Assembly (NCBI GenBank): GCA_008638415.1
Contig: VWVT01000022.1
Location: 30,873 to 94,872 of the forward strand
Direction: 5' to 3'
Length of the DNA: 64,000 bases
From: Nocardiopsis sinuspersici
GTDB lineage: Bacteria; Actinomycetota; Actinomycetes; Streptosporangiales; Streptosporangiaceae
The notes below the pieces were generated by a model. It was not told where the DNA came from. It worked only from the letters and a program-made list of their open reading frames with translations, and ran no database searches. The first letter of the stretch is position 1; every line of letters begins with the position of its first letter. This document shows, in pieces, positions 22,979 through 31,389 of the stretch. The translations under genes and the position numbers were made by a program.

Positions 22979-25972
22979 GTGGAATTCGGCGTGCTTGGCC
23001 CCATCACCGTCTGGTCCGACGGTCGACCCGTTCCGGTCGGCGGTCCGCGCCAGTGCTGCGTGCTGGGGGCTCTGCTGGTGCACCTGGGCCGCGAGGTCAC
23101 CATCGAGCAACTCATCGGTTACCTGTGGAACGACGACCCGCCCCGCACCGCGCGGTCCGTCATCCAGGTCCAGATCTCCCACCTGCGCCGCACCCTTCCG
23201 GACACCATCGCCACGACCTCCGGCGGCTACATCCTCGACGTCGATCCCGAATCCGTCGACCTGCACCGCTTCCGCAGGCTCAAGGACGCAGCCGCAGCGG
23301 CCGAGTCCAAGGCGGCGGTCGAACTCCTGGAACGGGCTCTGGAGTGCTGGCGCGGAGTGCCCTTCTCCGGTGTCGGGTCGGAGTACCTGGACTACTCCGT
23401 CGTCGCCCCCCTGAAGGAGGAGTACTGGTCCTCGGTCATCGCCTGGGCCACCTGCGCCCTGGAGCTGGGAAGGTACTCCGACGTGGTCTCCCGGCTGACC
23501 CCCATGGTCAGCGAGGAGTTGTTCCGGGAACGCCTGCACCACCTGCTCATCACGGCCCTGTGGCGTGACAACGAGCGTGCCAAGGCGCTCTCCGTCTACG
23601 AGGAGCTGCGGACCAGGTTCGCGGAGGAGCTGGGCGTCGATCCGGGACCGGAGCTGGTCGCCCTGCACACCCGGATCCTCCAGGAGGACCCTCCAGAGAA
23701 GGGGGAGGGCTCGTCCACGGAGGAGCCGGGCACGCACTTCGTGGTGCGCAACGACCTGCCCAGGGACCTGCCCGACTTCACCGGGCGCCAGGACTCCCTG
23801 CGGCGGTTGGACGAGGCGGCCCGTGCCGGGGAGGACCGCGCCCAGGTCTGCGTCATCACGGGCAGCGGCGGTGAGGGCAAGACGACCACCGCGGTCCGGT
23901 TCGGCTACGAGGCGGCCAAGCGCTACCCCGACGGGCAGTTGTTCATCGACCTGTACGGCTACACCACGGACAGGGAGCCGCTCGACGCCGCGTCGGCGCT
24001 CGGAGCCCTCTTGCGCGCGGTCGGCGTCGAACCCGAGGCCGTGCCCGAGTCCCTCGACGAGCGGTCGGCACTGTGGCGGGCGACCCTCATGGGGCGCCGG
24101 GTGCTGCTCGTCCTGGACAACGCGGCCAGCTACGCCCAGGTCAGCCCGCTCCTGCTGTCCTCCCCGGGGTCGATGACCCTGATCACCACGCGCAACGAAC
24201 TCTCCGGACTCAGCGGTGCCCGCTTCCTCTCCCTCGGCGTGTTCGACGAGCGGTCCTCCCTGGAACTGTTCGGGCGGGTCCTGGGGGACGAGCGTGTACA
24301 GCGCGAACCCGAGCAGGCGCGGGAGATCATCCGGATCTGCGGCGGTCTCCCCCTGGCCCTGCGCGTGGTCGCGGGACGCATGCTCAGCCGTCCCAGGTGG
24401 TCGTTCGCGCACGTCGCCCGGCGGCTCGGCGAGCAGAACCGCAAGTTCCGCGAACTCCAGGTCGAGGGGCAGAGCGTCGAGTCCGCCATCGACCTGTCCT
24501 TCCAGAGCCTCAACCGGGACCAGAGCCGGGCCTTCCTCCTCCTGGGCCTGATGATCGGCAGCACCATCGACCTCGGCGGAGCGGCCGCCCTCCTGGACAT
24601 GTCGGTGGAGGACGCCGACGACATCCTGCAGGAGCTGGTCGGGGTATGCCTGCTGGAGGAGCCGCAGGGGGACGTGTACCGCCTGCACGACCTCATCGGC
24701 GCCTTCTCCCGGGACCGTGCGGACATGGTCCTGTCCGCGGAGGAGGCGGACGCGGCCAGACTGCGCCTGGCGGAGCAGTACATGGCGACCGCCCAGCACG
24801 CCGCCGACCTCCTGGGTCCACGGGGACACGAGGACGTCGAGGTACGTCCCGGCTACCGTACGGAGCTGTCCGGACGGGAGGACGCGGAGAACTGGTTCAG
24901 CCTGCACCAGGAGAACCTGGCGGAGACGATCGAGTACTTCGCCTCGCACGACAACGGTGAATACGCCTGGCGCATGGCCGACGCGGTGTGGCGCTTCTAC
25001 GCCCTCCACGGCCAGATGGGTCTGCTGATCAGCTCACATCAGCGGGCGTTGCAGATCAGCGACAAGCAGGGCAACCGGCGCGGGCGTGCGGTGACCCTCA
25101 TCGGGCTGGGCATCGCCCACTGCCTCTCGGGACGCTTCGACGAATCCCTCGACTTCCTTACGGAGGCTCGTGACCTGCTGAACTCGACGGGTGACAGCAG
25201 AGGACTGGTCCGTGTACTGGCCAATCTGGGCATGGTCTATGAACGTGTCGGCCGTCTCGCGGACGCTGCTGAGGCCATCCAGGGCGTGCTCGACTACGCG
25301 GTCCAACTGGGGGACACCCGCCTGGAGGCGTTTCAGTGGGGCGGCCTCGCCGTGGTGAAACAGGCACTCGGGGAACACACCGAGGCACTGCACTGCGCGG
25401 AGCAGGCCATGGCGAAGACCACGGGAGAGGACCAGGACGAGGCGAGGGCTCAGGCCAAACGCGTCATGGGCGAGGCCCGTGCTGGACTGGGTGAGCTGGA
25501 CCTCGCCTTCCAGGACCTGAACGAGGCGTTGGAACTGTCCCTGCGCCTTCGTCTGGTGGGCAACCAGGTCTACGTGCACAACACCCTGGGCATCGCCTAT
25601 CGGGCCGCGGAGGCCTGGGAGGAGGCCGTCGAGTCCCACACCGAAGCACTGACAGTGGCGGAGAGGTCGGGACACCGCAGCGGCGACGCCGAGATCCGCA
25701 GCGACCTGGGGATCACCTACGCCGCCGCGGGTCGTTATGAGGAGGCCGCGGCAGAGCTGGAGAAGGCCCACGCCATGGCGACCGAGCGCAGTGAGCGCTA
25801 CATGGTCGCCCGTGCCGCGCTCGCCCTCGGCCGGCTGCCCGCACCGACCATGGCGGCGGACCGGGCACGGGAGCTCCTGAAGGAGGCGGAGGAGGTCTTC
25901 ACCGAGCTGGGACTGGCCGAGGCGGAGGAGGCCAGGAAGGCCCTGGAGGACCCGCCCGCCTCCCTCGGCTGA
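22979..25972 (+). CDS. AfsR-like SARP regulator (wHTH-BTAD-NB-ARC-TPR)
   Basis: A 997-aa pathway-type regulator. Residues 1-90 form an OmpR-like winged helix (VEFGVLGPITVWSDGRPVPV onward), about 95-240 the BTAD domain, about 270-560 an NB-ARC ATPase with P-loop ITGSGGEGKTTTAVRFG, Walker B VLLVLDNA and the GLPLALRV motif, and about 680-990 a TPR array (ALQISDKQGNRRGRAVTLIG and similar units). This is the AfsR layout, in which ATP binding and TPR contacts gate DNA binding to heptamer repeats. GTG at 22979 starts at the conserved strand; TAGGGT lies 8 nt before it. No biosynthetic cluster is adjacent, so it may be global or control the peptide gene. Confidence 0.93.
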   Translation: MEFGVLGPITVWSDGRPVPVGGPRQCCVLGALLVHLGREVTIEQLIGYLWNDDPPRTARSVIQVQISHLRRTLPDTIATTSGGYILDVDPESVDLHRFRRLKDAAAAAESKAAVELLERALECWRGVPFSGVGSEYLDYSVVAPLKEEYWSSVIAWATCALELGRYSDVVSRLTPMVSEELFRERLHHLLITALWRDNERAKALSVYEELRTRFAEELGVDPGPELVALHTRILQEDPPEKGEGSSTEEPGTHFVVRNDLPRDLPDFTGRQDSLRRLDEAARAGEDRAQVCVITGSGGEGKTTTAVRFGYEAAKRYPDGQLFIDLYGYTTDREPLDAASALGALLRAVGVEPEAVPESLDERSALWRATLMGRRVLLVLDNAASYAQVSPLLLSSPGSMTLITTRNELSGLSGARFLSLGVFDERSSLELFGRVLGDERVQREPEQAREIIRICGGLPLALRVVAGRMLSRPRWSFAHVARRLGEQNRKFRELQVEGQSVESAIDLSFQSLNRDQSRAFLLLGLMIGSTIDLGGAAALLDMSVEDADDILQELVGVCLLEEPQGDVYRLHDLIGAFSRDRADMVLSAEEADAARLRLAEQYMATAQHAADLLGPRGHEDVEVRPGYRTELSGREDAENWFSLHQENLAETIEYFASHDNGEYAWRMADAVWRFYALHGQMGLLISSHQRALQISDKQGNRRGRAVTLIGLGIAHCLSGRFDESLDFLTEARDLLNSTGDSRGLVRVLANLGMVYERVGRLADAAEAIQGVLDYAVQLGDTRLEAFQWGGLAVVKQALGEHTEALHCAEQAMAKTTGEDQDEARAQAKRVMGEARAGLGELDLAFQDLNEALELSLRLRLVGNQVYVHNTLGIAYRAAEAWEEAVESHTEALTVAERSGHRSGDAEIRSDLGITYAAAGRYEEAAAELEKAHAMATERSERYMVARAALALGRLPAPTMAADRARELLKEAEEVFTELGLAEAEEARKALEDPPASLG

Positions 25973-25977
25973 CGGCC

Positions 25978-26823
25978 TCAGCCGGCCTGGCCGAGAGTCC
26001 CCTTCGCCCCGCGCGGCCCCGACCGGCGCCGCGGCGGACCCAGCCAGCGCGGTCCCAGCAGCCCGCGACGCATGGTCCACAGGCACAGGGTGGTGGGCAG
26101 GAAGCGCACGGGCCGGGGGATGCGCGGGTACACCGCCCGGGTCACCCGCACGACCCGGTCGAAGCGGCGCTGGCGGGCGTCCGACCAGGGGATGGCGAAC
26201 TGCTCGCGCAGGCGGGGCGGGAGCAGCCCGCCGGTCAGGAGCGACTGCACCCTCATGAGCGGCCGCAGGGGCAGGGACTCCGGGTGGAACAGCTGCTCGG
26301 TGATCCTGCGCGCCTCCTCTCCCACGTGCAGTCCGGCCACGGACCTGTCCCAGTAGGCGTCGAACTCCGCCAGGCTCGTGGGCCACTTCTCCTCGGGCAG
26401 GCCCAGGGCGGTGCCGAGCACCGACGCCTCGCGCAGGTGCCGGGCGCGCTCCTCCTCACCGGGCTCCCCGAACACCATCGCGTACAGGCGGGAGGTGGAG
26501 TCGTACAGGGTGGCGGCCACCCACAGCAGCAGGTCGTCGTCGAGCGCGCGGTATCCCGGGCCGTTCACCTTGCGGTGCATCGCGCGGACGATGGCGTGCA
26601 GGCGCTCCCGTTCCTCCTCGGTGCCGTAGATCGTCCCGTACACGAAGTAGAGGGTGCCGAGCAGGCGGTTGAACGGCCGGGTGGAGAAGTCGCTGTGGTC
26701 GTGCACCCCCTGGGCGACGCTGGGATGGGCGATCTGGAGCAGGACGGCGTACCCGGCGCCGCCGAGGGCGCAGGCCTCCCCGCTGATCCGGCGCAGGGGT
26801 GGTTCATCGGACGATCGGCCCAT
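25978..26823 (-). CDS. DUF2236 (MpaB/Lcp-like oxygenase) protein
   Basis: A 281-aa protein of the DUF2236 family, which includes the heme-dependent rubber oxygenase Lcp and fungal MpaB. Conserved segments are GYAVLLQIAHPSVAQGVHDH, the SDFSTRPFNRLLGTLYFV region, AMHRKVNGPGYRALDDDLLL and LYDSTSRLYAMVFG. The His in AMHRKVNG is the likely heme-site residue. No signal peptide is present, so it should be cytoplasmic, unlike Lcp. ATG at 26823 has TACGAT 7 nt upstream, suggesting a leaderless transcript. It converges on the SARP gene with only 5 nt between the stop codons and no obvious terminator. Confidence 0.85.
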   Translation of the reverse strand: MGRSSDEPPLRRISGEACALGGAGYAVLLQIAHPSVAQGVHDHSDFSTRPFNRLLGTLYFVYGTIYGTEEERERLHAIVRAMHRKVNGPGYRALDDDLLLWVAATLYDSTSRLYAMVFGEPGEEERARHLREASVLGTALGLPEEKWPTSLAEFDAYWDRSVAGLHVGEEARRITEQLFHPESLPLRPLMRVQSLLTGGLLPPRLREQFAIPWSDARQRRFDRVVRVTRAVYPRIPRPVRFLPTTLCLWTMRRGLLGPRWLGPPRRRSGPRGAKGTLGQAG

Positions 26824-27073
26824 GCCTGGGATCGTACGACACCCCGTATACCGGGGCGGAGAGGGCACGCTGTCGGGAATCGGTGCCGAGCACACTGTCG
26901 GGAAACGGGAGCCGCGCACATCCGACCCGGAGCCGGGGCCGGACGCTCCTGCCGGTGATCGACGCCGGGCACATCTGCCGGGGCCGAGGCCGGGGACGCT
27001 CCCCGGGCGCGTCGGGGACTCCTGCCTCTCCCGGGCCCCGCCGCCGGTCCGACGCACGTCCCGAGAGGGTGCC
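26824..27073. repeat. Imperfect short direct repeats
   Basis: The 250-nt gap contains related units around CTGTCGGGAA (CACGCTGTCGGGAA, then CACACTGTCGGGAA, and a diverged GCGCACATCCGAC), plus GC-rich stretches. No gene is supported. Confidence 0.4.
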
Positions 27074-28129
27074 TCACGGCTCCAGGGAACGGAAGACCTC
27101 CGGCCGGGTCAGGGCGTCGGTGCTGTCGACGAACTGGTCGACCGCGCCGACCGGGGGACGTCCCACGAGTGCGGGGTCCCCGATCCGCTCCAGCAGGGCG
27201 CGGGTGAACCGGGCCGAGTCCAGCACCGGCCAGGGGCGGTCGTGGAACGGCCGGAGGCCGGTGTCCAGGGACTCGGCGAGACCGGTCCGGTTCTGCCACG
27301 CGGCGAGCAGGGAGCACGCCTCGGCGAGGGCGCCGGCGTCCGCGTCCAGGCCGCGGGACAGCGGCGGGGTGAGCGCCTCCGCCTCGGGAAGGCGGGAGAA
27401 GGCGCTGCCCAGCCACTTGGAGTAGGGCGGGTAGCGGCGGGACAGCAGCAGGGCCAGGCGCATGAGGTCGCGCACCAGCCGGGCGGCCACCACCCGGGCG
27501 CCCAGGGGGTCGCCGACCTCCGCGCAGCGGCCGGGGAAGGCCTCCTCCTGGGACACGCGCTGCCACTGGCAGGCCAGCACGTACCGCCACACGTCGCCCG
27601 GGTACCAGGCCAGGCGCTTCCGGACCCCGGTGAGTTCGCCGGTGTCGTCGTGGAAGACGGCGCCGCCGACCGTCTCGGCGAGCCGCTGGGCGGGTGTGGC
27701 GAGCCAGTCGGCGGTGGTCACGCCGCCGCGCGGGTCGAAGCCCACCTGCCCGCGGAACCAGTCGCCGAGGTCGAGGACCTCCACCCGGTGGCGGCCGTCG
27801 GGCGCGTCGGCGTCGGGCAGCCAGGTACCGGGAGGGCCGTCTCCGGGGGCGAACCGGGTCGGCCAGCCGCGCACCCGGTCGGGCAGGCCGTCGGCGAGCA
27901 TGTCCAGCACCCGCCCGCGCTCGCCGGAGTCGGCCACGAAGAGCTGTAGGCGCGGTCCCCATCCGTGGTCCGTGGAGCGATCGGTGTCGAACCCGAGGAC
28001 CTCGGAGCCCGGACCGAGCAGCGCGGCGGCGTGCGGAACCGGACGGCGTCCGGCGGCGAGCAGCGGAGCGACCGCGTCCGTGTAGAGGGCCCGGGACAGA
28101 TCCAGTCCCGGGAGGAAGCCAGGGGACAT
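27074..28129 (-). CDS. DUF4037 nucleotidyltransferase-like protein
   Basis: A 351-aa cytoplasmic protein. LGPGSEVLGFDTDRSTDHGW is the GS-x-D-x-D nucleotidyltransferase-like signature and WGPRLQLFVAD completes the strand. A long helical DUF4037 domain follows (WRYVLACQWQRVSQEEAFPG, LVRDLMRLALLLSRRYPPYS). No substrate is known for the family. TAGGCT lies 7 nt before the ATG. It diverges from the LPMO gene across 509 nt. Confidence 0.85.
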   Translation of the reverse strand: MSPGFLPGLDLSRALYTDAVAPLLAAGRRPVPHAAALLGPGSEVLGFDTDRSTDHGWGPRLQLFVADSGERGRVLDMLADGLPDRVRGWPTRFAPGDGPPGTWLPDADAPDGRHRVEVLDLGDWFRGQVGFDPRGGVTTADWLATPAQRLAETVGGAVFHDDTGELTGVRKRLAWYPGDVWRYVLACQWQRVSQEEAFPGRCAEVGDPLGARVVAARLVRDLMRLALLLSRRYPPYSKWLGSAFSRLPEAEALTPPLSRGLDADAGALAEACSLLAAWQNRTGLAESLDTGLRPFHDRPWPVLDSARFTRALLERIGDPALVGRPPVGAVDQFVDSTDALTRPEVFRSLEP

Positions 28130-28257
28130 GCCCGCGAGCCTAGGGTCGGGGGCCGTCGGAGGCCACTGCTTTCCGTCGCGGGGCCCTGCGGAGGCCGGGG
28201 TAAGAAAAATATATCTCCGGGGGCAGGTACGGTCCGCCCGGCCCCCGTCGGCGGCAT

Positions 28258-28284
28258 TGGTCTACACGGTCCCCGGATAGACCA
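28258..28284. promoter_or_regulatory. TGGTCTA-N13-TAGACCA inverted repeat
   Basis: A 7-bp inverted repeat (28258-28264 and 28278-28284). The half-sites match those of the DasR operator (TGGTCTAGACCA), which controls chitin and GlcNAc genes, but here they are separated by 13 nt. It lies between the DUF4037 and LPMO genes. Recognition by DasR in this spacing is unproven. Confidence 0.35.
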
Positions 28285-28423
28285 CGGCCCATAACTGTAA
28301 GGTGTCTTTCCAGTTGGTGGCCCGAAGGAGCCGGGCCTGTCGGCAGTACCAGTGCCGGAGGGTGAGCGAGTGGGCACCTCACCCGGTACGGGTGGCACCC
28401 GGTTCCCCTCCGTAACAGGAGTC

Positions 28424-28452
28424 TTGACGTGTAGTGACGGTCTCTTTACGGT
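28424..28452 (+). promoter_or_regulatory. Promoter of the LPMO gene
   Basis: TTGACG (28424-28429), a 17-nt spacer and TACGGT (28447-28452) form a near-consensus vegetative promoter reading toward the LPMO gene. It leaves an untranslated leader of about 180 nt. Confidence 0.6.
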
Positions 28453-28638
28453 CTTCGCAACAGGTGGAAGGAAATGCCGGGGACGCCCGGAATTTCCGGG
28501 ACAGTGCCGTCCGCCGTCCGCACGGGGGATATCCGGACCCCGATGGACGGCCTCCGCCCGCCTGGACCGGCAACGGTCCGGGTCACCCCGCTACGACCCC
28601 CGACCCGGGATCGTGACCCGAAAGAAGGGCCCCCGCTC

Positions 28639-29157
28639 ATGAAGATCCGCAGCAGAATCCGCTCCCTCGCGGCCGTCGCCGCCGCCACCGCGCTGACCTT
28701 CACCCTGATGCCCGCGGGCGTCGCCAGCGCACACGGCTACGTCTCCGCACCCATGAGCCGCCAGGCGCAGTGCGCCGCGATCATGGTCCAGTGCGGCGGC
28801 ATCAAGTGGGAACCGCAGAGTGTCGAGGGCCCCAAGGGCCTGATGAGCTGCTCCGGCGGCAACTCCCGGTTCGCCGAGCTCGACGACGACAACCACGGCT
28901 GGCACGTCACCGACGTGGGCAACTCCCTGACCTTCACGTGGACCCTCACCGCCATGCACTCCACCGCCAACTGGGAGTACTTCATCGGCGGCCAGCGCGT
29001 CGCCAACTTCAACGACCACGGCGCCCGCCCGCCGTCGACCGTCCGGCACACCGTGGACCTGTCCGGCTACAACGGCCGACACACGATCCTGGCCCGGTGG
29101 AACGTCGCCGACACCAGCAACGCCTTCTACTCCTGCGTGGACGTCAACATCCGCTAG
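28639..29157 (+). CDS. Secreted AA10 lytic polysaccharide monooxygenase
   Basis: A 172-aa precursor. A signal peptide with basic head and hydrophobic core ends in ASA, and cleavage leaves His32 as the mature N-terminus (HGYVSAPMSR), the first half of the copper histidine brace. The second brace histidine is His107 in TAMHSTANWEYF. NAFYSCVDVNIR closes the domain in the usual way. The mature domain of about 141 residues is compact and has no carbohydrate-binding module. Such enzymes oxidatively cleave chitin or cellulose outside the cell. AAGAAGGG precedes the ATG. The gene is single, with its own promoter and terminator. Confidence 0.93.
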   Translation: MKIRSRIRSLAAVAAATALTFTLMPAGVASAHGYVSAPMSRQAQCAAIMVQCGGIKWEPQSVEGPKGLMSCSGGNSRFAELDDDNHGWHVTDVGNSLTFTWTLTAMHSTANWEYFIGGQRVANFNDHGARPPSTVRHTVDLSGYNGRHTILARWNVADTSNAFYSCVDVNIR

Positions 29158-29190
29158 GAGCACCACGGAGGACATCCGCTGGAAGCCCAC

Positions 29191-29227
29191 GGTTCCCCGG
29201 CCCGGTCACGCACCGGGCCGGGGAACC
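29191..29227. terminator. LPMO terminator
   Basis: A perfect 16-bp stem (ggttccccggcccggt and its complement) with a 5-nt loop, starting 33 nt after the LPMO stop codon. Confidence 0.9.
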
Positions 29228-29541
29228 GGCGTTCGACGGGGCCGTCGGTCCCGCCTCGGGGACGGCGCCCCAGGACTCCGTGCGCGCGCCGGTCGGCTCC
29301 TCCCGGGCGCGGTGCGCGATGATCCCGTACACGGTCGTCTCCGCCAGAGTGGTGTGCCCCAGTCAGGGCGGTGACCGCCAAGAGCCCTCCGGCCGGTCGC
29401 GGGATCCGCGCGTCGGCAGCACCGGCGCTGTGGGCGCCCGTGGTGTCCGGTTCCACGACTTCCCCGACGGACTCCTCGGCACGGAGCTGCTCGCTCGTGG
29501 GCCTGGACCATGGCCGAGTCGCCCCGCCTGCCCCACAACGA
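29228..29541. other. Stretch without a supported gene
   Basis: Open frames here on both strands have no start signals and no protein-like composition. I see nothing else in it. Confidence 0.5.
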
Positions 29542-29573
29542 CAAGAGGCCGGTCCCGAAGGACCGGCCTCTTG
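29542..29573 (-). terminator. tRNA-Pro terminator
   Basis: A perfect 14-bp stem (caagaggccggtcc / ggaccggcctcttg) around a CGAA tetraloop, 3 nt past the tRNA 3' end on the minus strand. Confidence 0.9.
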
Positions 29574-29576
29574 CTC

Positions 29577-29654
<78 letters not shown>

Positions 29655-29724
29655 AGCAACGTCCCCAAGTCTAGCGGACGTCAGGAGTGCTCGCGCACGC
29701 TTTCTCGGCCGCGCGGACCAGTCC

Positions 29725-30645
29725 TCAGGAGGCCGCCACGATGTCCAGCAGCGAGGCCTCCGGGCGGCAGCAGAACCGCACCGGCGCGTACGGCGAGGTG
29801 CCCAGGCCGCCGGACACGTGCAGCCACGCGTCCCCGTACCCGTGCAGTCCCCAGGCGCGCCTGCGGTCGATCCCGCAGTTGGTGACCAGCGTCCCGTAGA
29901 ACGGCAGGCAGAGCTGGCCCCCGTGCGTGTGCCCGGCCAGGAGCAACTGGTAGCCGTCGGCCGTGAACCGGTCCAGGTTGGACGGCTCCGGGGAGTGCAG
30001 CACGCCCAGGCGCAGGGCCGCCGACGGGTCCGCCGGTCCGGCGACCTCCTCGTACCGGTCCAGCTTGATGTGCGAGTCGTGCACACCGGCCAGGGCGACG
30101 TCCAGGCCGCCGGCCCTCAGCTCCCCCCTGCGGTTGTTCAGGTCCAGCCACCCGGAAGCGGACATGGCCGCGCCCAGTTCGCGCCAGGGCAGGTCCGGCA
30201 CCCGGCGCTTGCCGTAGTCGTCCTTGCTCGTCCGCCACAGGTAGCGGGCCGGGTTCTTGAGCTGCGGTGAGAACAGGTCGTTGGATCCGTACACGAAGGC
30301 GCCCGGCCGCTCCAGCAGCGGCCCCAGAGCCTCGGTGAAGGGACCCACCGCGTCCGGGTGCGCCAGCGAGTCGCCCGTGTTGACCACCAGGTCCGGCTCG
30401 TAGGCGTCCAGCCCCCGGATCCAGTCGATGAGCATCCTCCGGCCCGGCGTCAGGTGCGCGTCGGACAGGTGCAGGATCCGCAGCCGCGGGCTTCCGGGCG
30501 GCAGGAGGGGCAGCTCGTAGCGGCGCAGCCGGAACCAGTTGCGCTCGATGACCGAGGCGTAGGCCAGTCCCGCCGCGCCGACGGCGCCCGTGACCGCGGC
30601 CGCGCGCCCCACCCGGCGCAGGAGTCCTCTGTTGTCGGCGCCCAT
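29725..30645 (-). CDS. Membrane-anchored metallophosphoesterase
   Basis: A 306-aa calcineurin-like phosphoesterase of the YaeI group. One N-terminal hydrophobic segment (AAAVTGAVGAAGLAYASVIE) anchors it, with the domain probably outside. Metal-site motifs are LHLSDAHL, VVNTGDSL, GSND (in place of the usual GNHD), GVHDSH and LLAGHTHGGQ. The family includes enzymes acting on lipid-linked phosphates, but the substrate is unknown. AAGGAGG lies before ATG at 30645; the longer frame upstream is not used. Confidence 0.88.
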   Translation of the reverse strand: MGADNRGLLRRVGRAAAVTGAVGAAGLAYASVIERNWFRLRRYELPLLPPGSPRLRILHLSDAHLTPGRRMLIDWIRGLDAYEPDLVVNTGDSLAHPDAVGPFTEALGPLLERPGAFVYGSNDLFSPQLKNPARYLWRTSKDDYGKRRVPDLPWRELGAAMSASGWLDLNNRRGELRAGGLDVALAGVHDSHIKLDRYEEVAGPADPSAALRLGVLHSPEPSNLDRFTADGYQLLLAGHTHGGQLCLPFYGTLVTNCGIDRRRAWGLHGYGDAWLHVSGGLGTSPYAPVRFCCRPEASLLDIVAAS

Positions 30646-30743
30646 CTTCCTCCTTCGTTGTTGTGGAGATCGTCGCAGATGCCGTGGTGCACCCGCGCGC
30701 AAACCGTTGGTGGGCCGGTCGCCCGCCGCCGTAGGATCAGTCC

Positions 30744-31199
30744 ATGTCCGAACTCAAAGAGCGCCTCAAGAACGACCTGACCACCGCCATCAAGGCGCGT
30801 GACAAGGTGCGTACCGGGACCCTGCGTATGGTCCTGGCCGCCATCTCCACCGAGGAGGCGGCCGGTGCCGCCCAGCGCTCCCTCGACGACGAGGGGGTCA
30901 CCCGGCTGCTGACCCGCGAGGCCAAGAAGCGCCGCGAGGCGGCCGAGGCGTTCGAGAAGGGCGGCCGGCCCGAGCAGGCCGAGGCCGAGCGGGCCGAGAG
31001 CGAGGTCATCTCCGACTACCTGCCCAAGCAGCTCACGGACGAGGAGCTCTCCGCCCTGGTGGCCGAGGCCGTCACGGAGACCGGCGCCGAGGGCCCCAGG
31101 GCGATGGGCCAGGTCATGAAGGTCGTCAAGCCCCGGGTCGCCGACCGGGCCGCGGGAGACCGCGTGGCCGCCGAGGTCAAGCGCCAGCTCGCCGGCTGA
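30744..31199 (+). CDS. GatB/YqeY domain protein
   Basis: A 151-aa YqeY-like protein, related to the tail of GatB that contacts tRNA in amidotransferases. MSELKERLKNDLTTAIKARD and VRTGTLRMVLAAI open it, EVISDYLPKQLTDEELSALV lies in the middle, and MGQVMKVVKPRVADRAAGDR is the C-terminal conserved block. Its cellular role is not settled. TAGGAT is 6 nt before the ATG. It is divergent from the metallophosphoesterase gene across about 98 nt. Confidence 0.92.
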   Translation: MSELKERLKNDLTTAIKARDKVRTGTLRMVLAAISTEEAAGAAQRSLDDEGVTRLLTREAKKRREAAEAFEKGGRPEQAEAERAESEVISDYLPKQLTDEELSALVAEAVTETGAEGPRAMGQVMKVVKPRVADRAAGDRVAAEVKRQLAG

Positions 31200-31339
31200 C
31201 ACGGTTCCCCTGAGCTCCACCTCTCCCCGGCGCTCCGCCCGTAGTCCCCGCTGCCCCGTGGACCCGCCGTCCTGATCCGGACGGCCGGCACGGCCCCCGC
31301 GGCACGGGCCCCGCGCCCGACGCGCTCCGCCCGGCATGC

Positions 31340-31373
31340 GAGGGGGCGGCGGTGTCCGCACCGCCGCCCCCTC
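31340..31373. terminator. Bidirectional terminator between YqeY and PBP genes
   Basis: A perfect 15-bp stem (gagggggcggcggtg / caccgccgccccctc) with a TCCG loop between two converging genes. Confidence 0.9.
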
Positions 31374-31389
31374 TCGCTGGCCGCCTCGC

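Larger units (their letters stand above)
28130..28638. other. Divergent regulatory region of the LPMO and DUF4037 genes
   Basis: Holds an AT-rich run near 28200-28215, the TGGTCTA/TAGACCA inverted repeat and the -35/-10 pair listed separately, and several small hairpins (for example cccggaa / ttccggg at 28486-28501) in a long 5' leader of about 180 nt. No gene is supported. Confidence 0.5.

Noticed and set aside
29228-29456. Short frames between the LPMO and tRNA-Pro genes
   Set aside because: No ribosome site, no TANNNT box at the leaderless distance, and low-complexity products.
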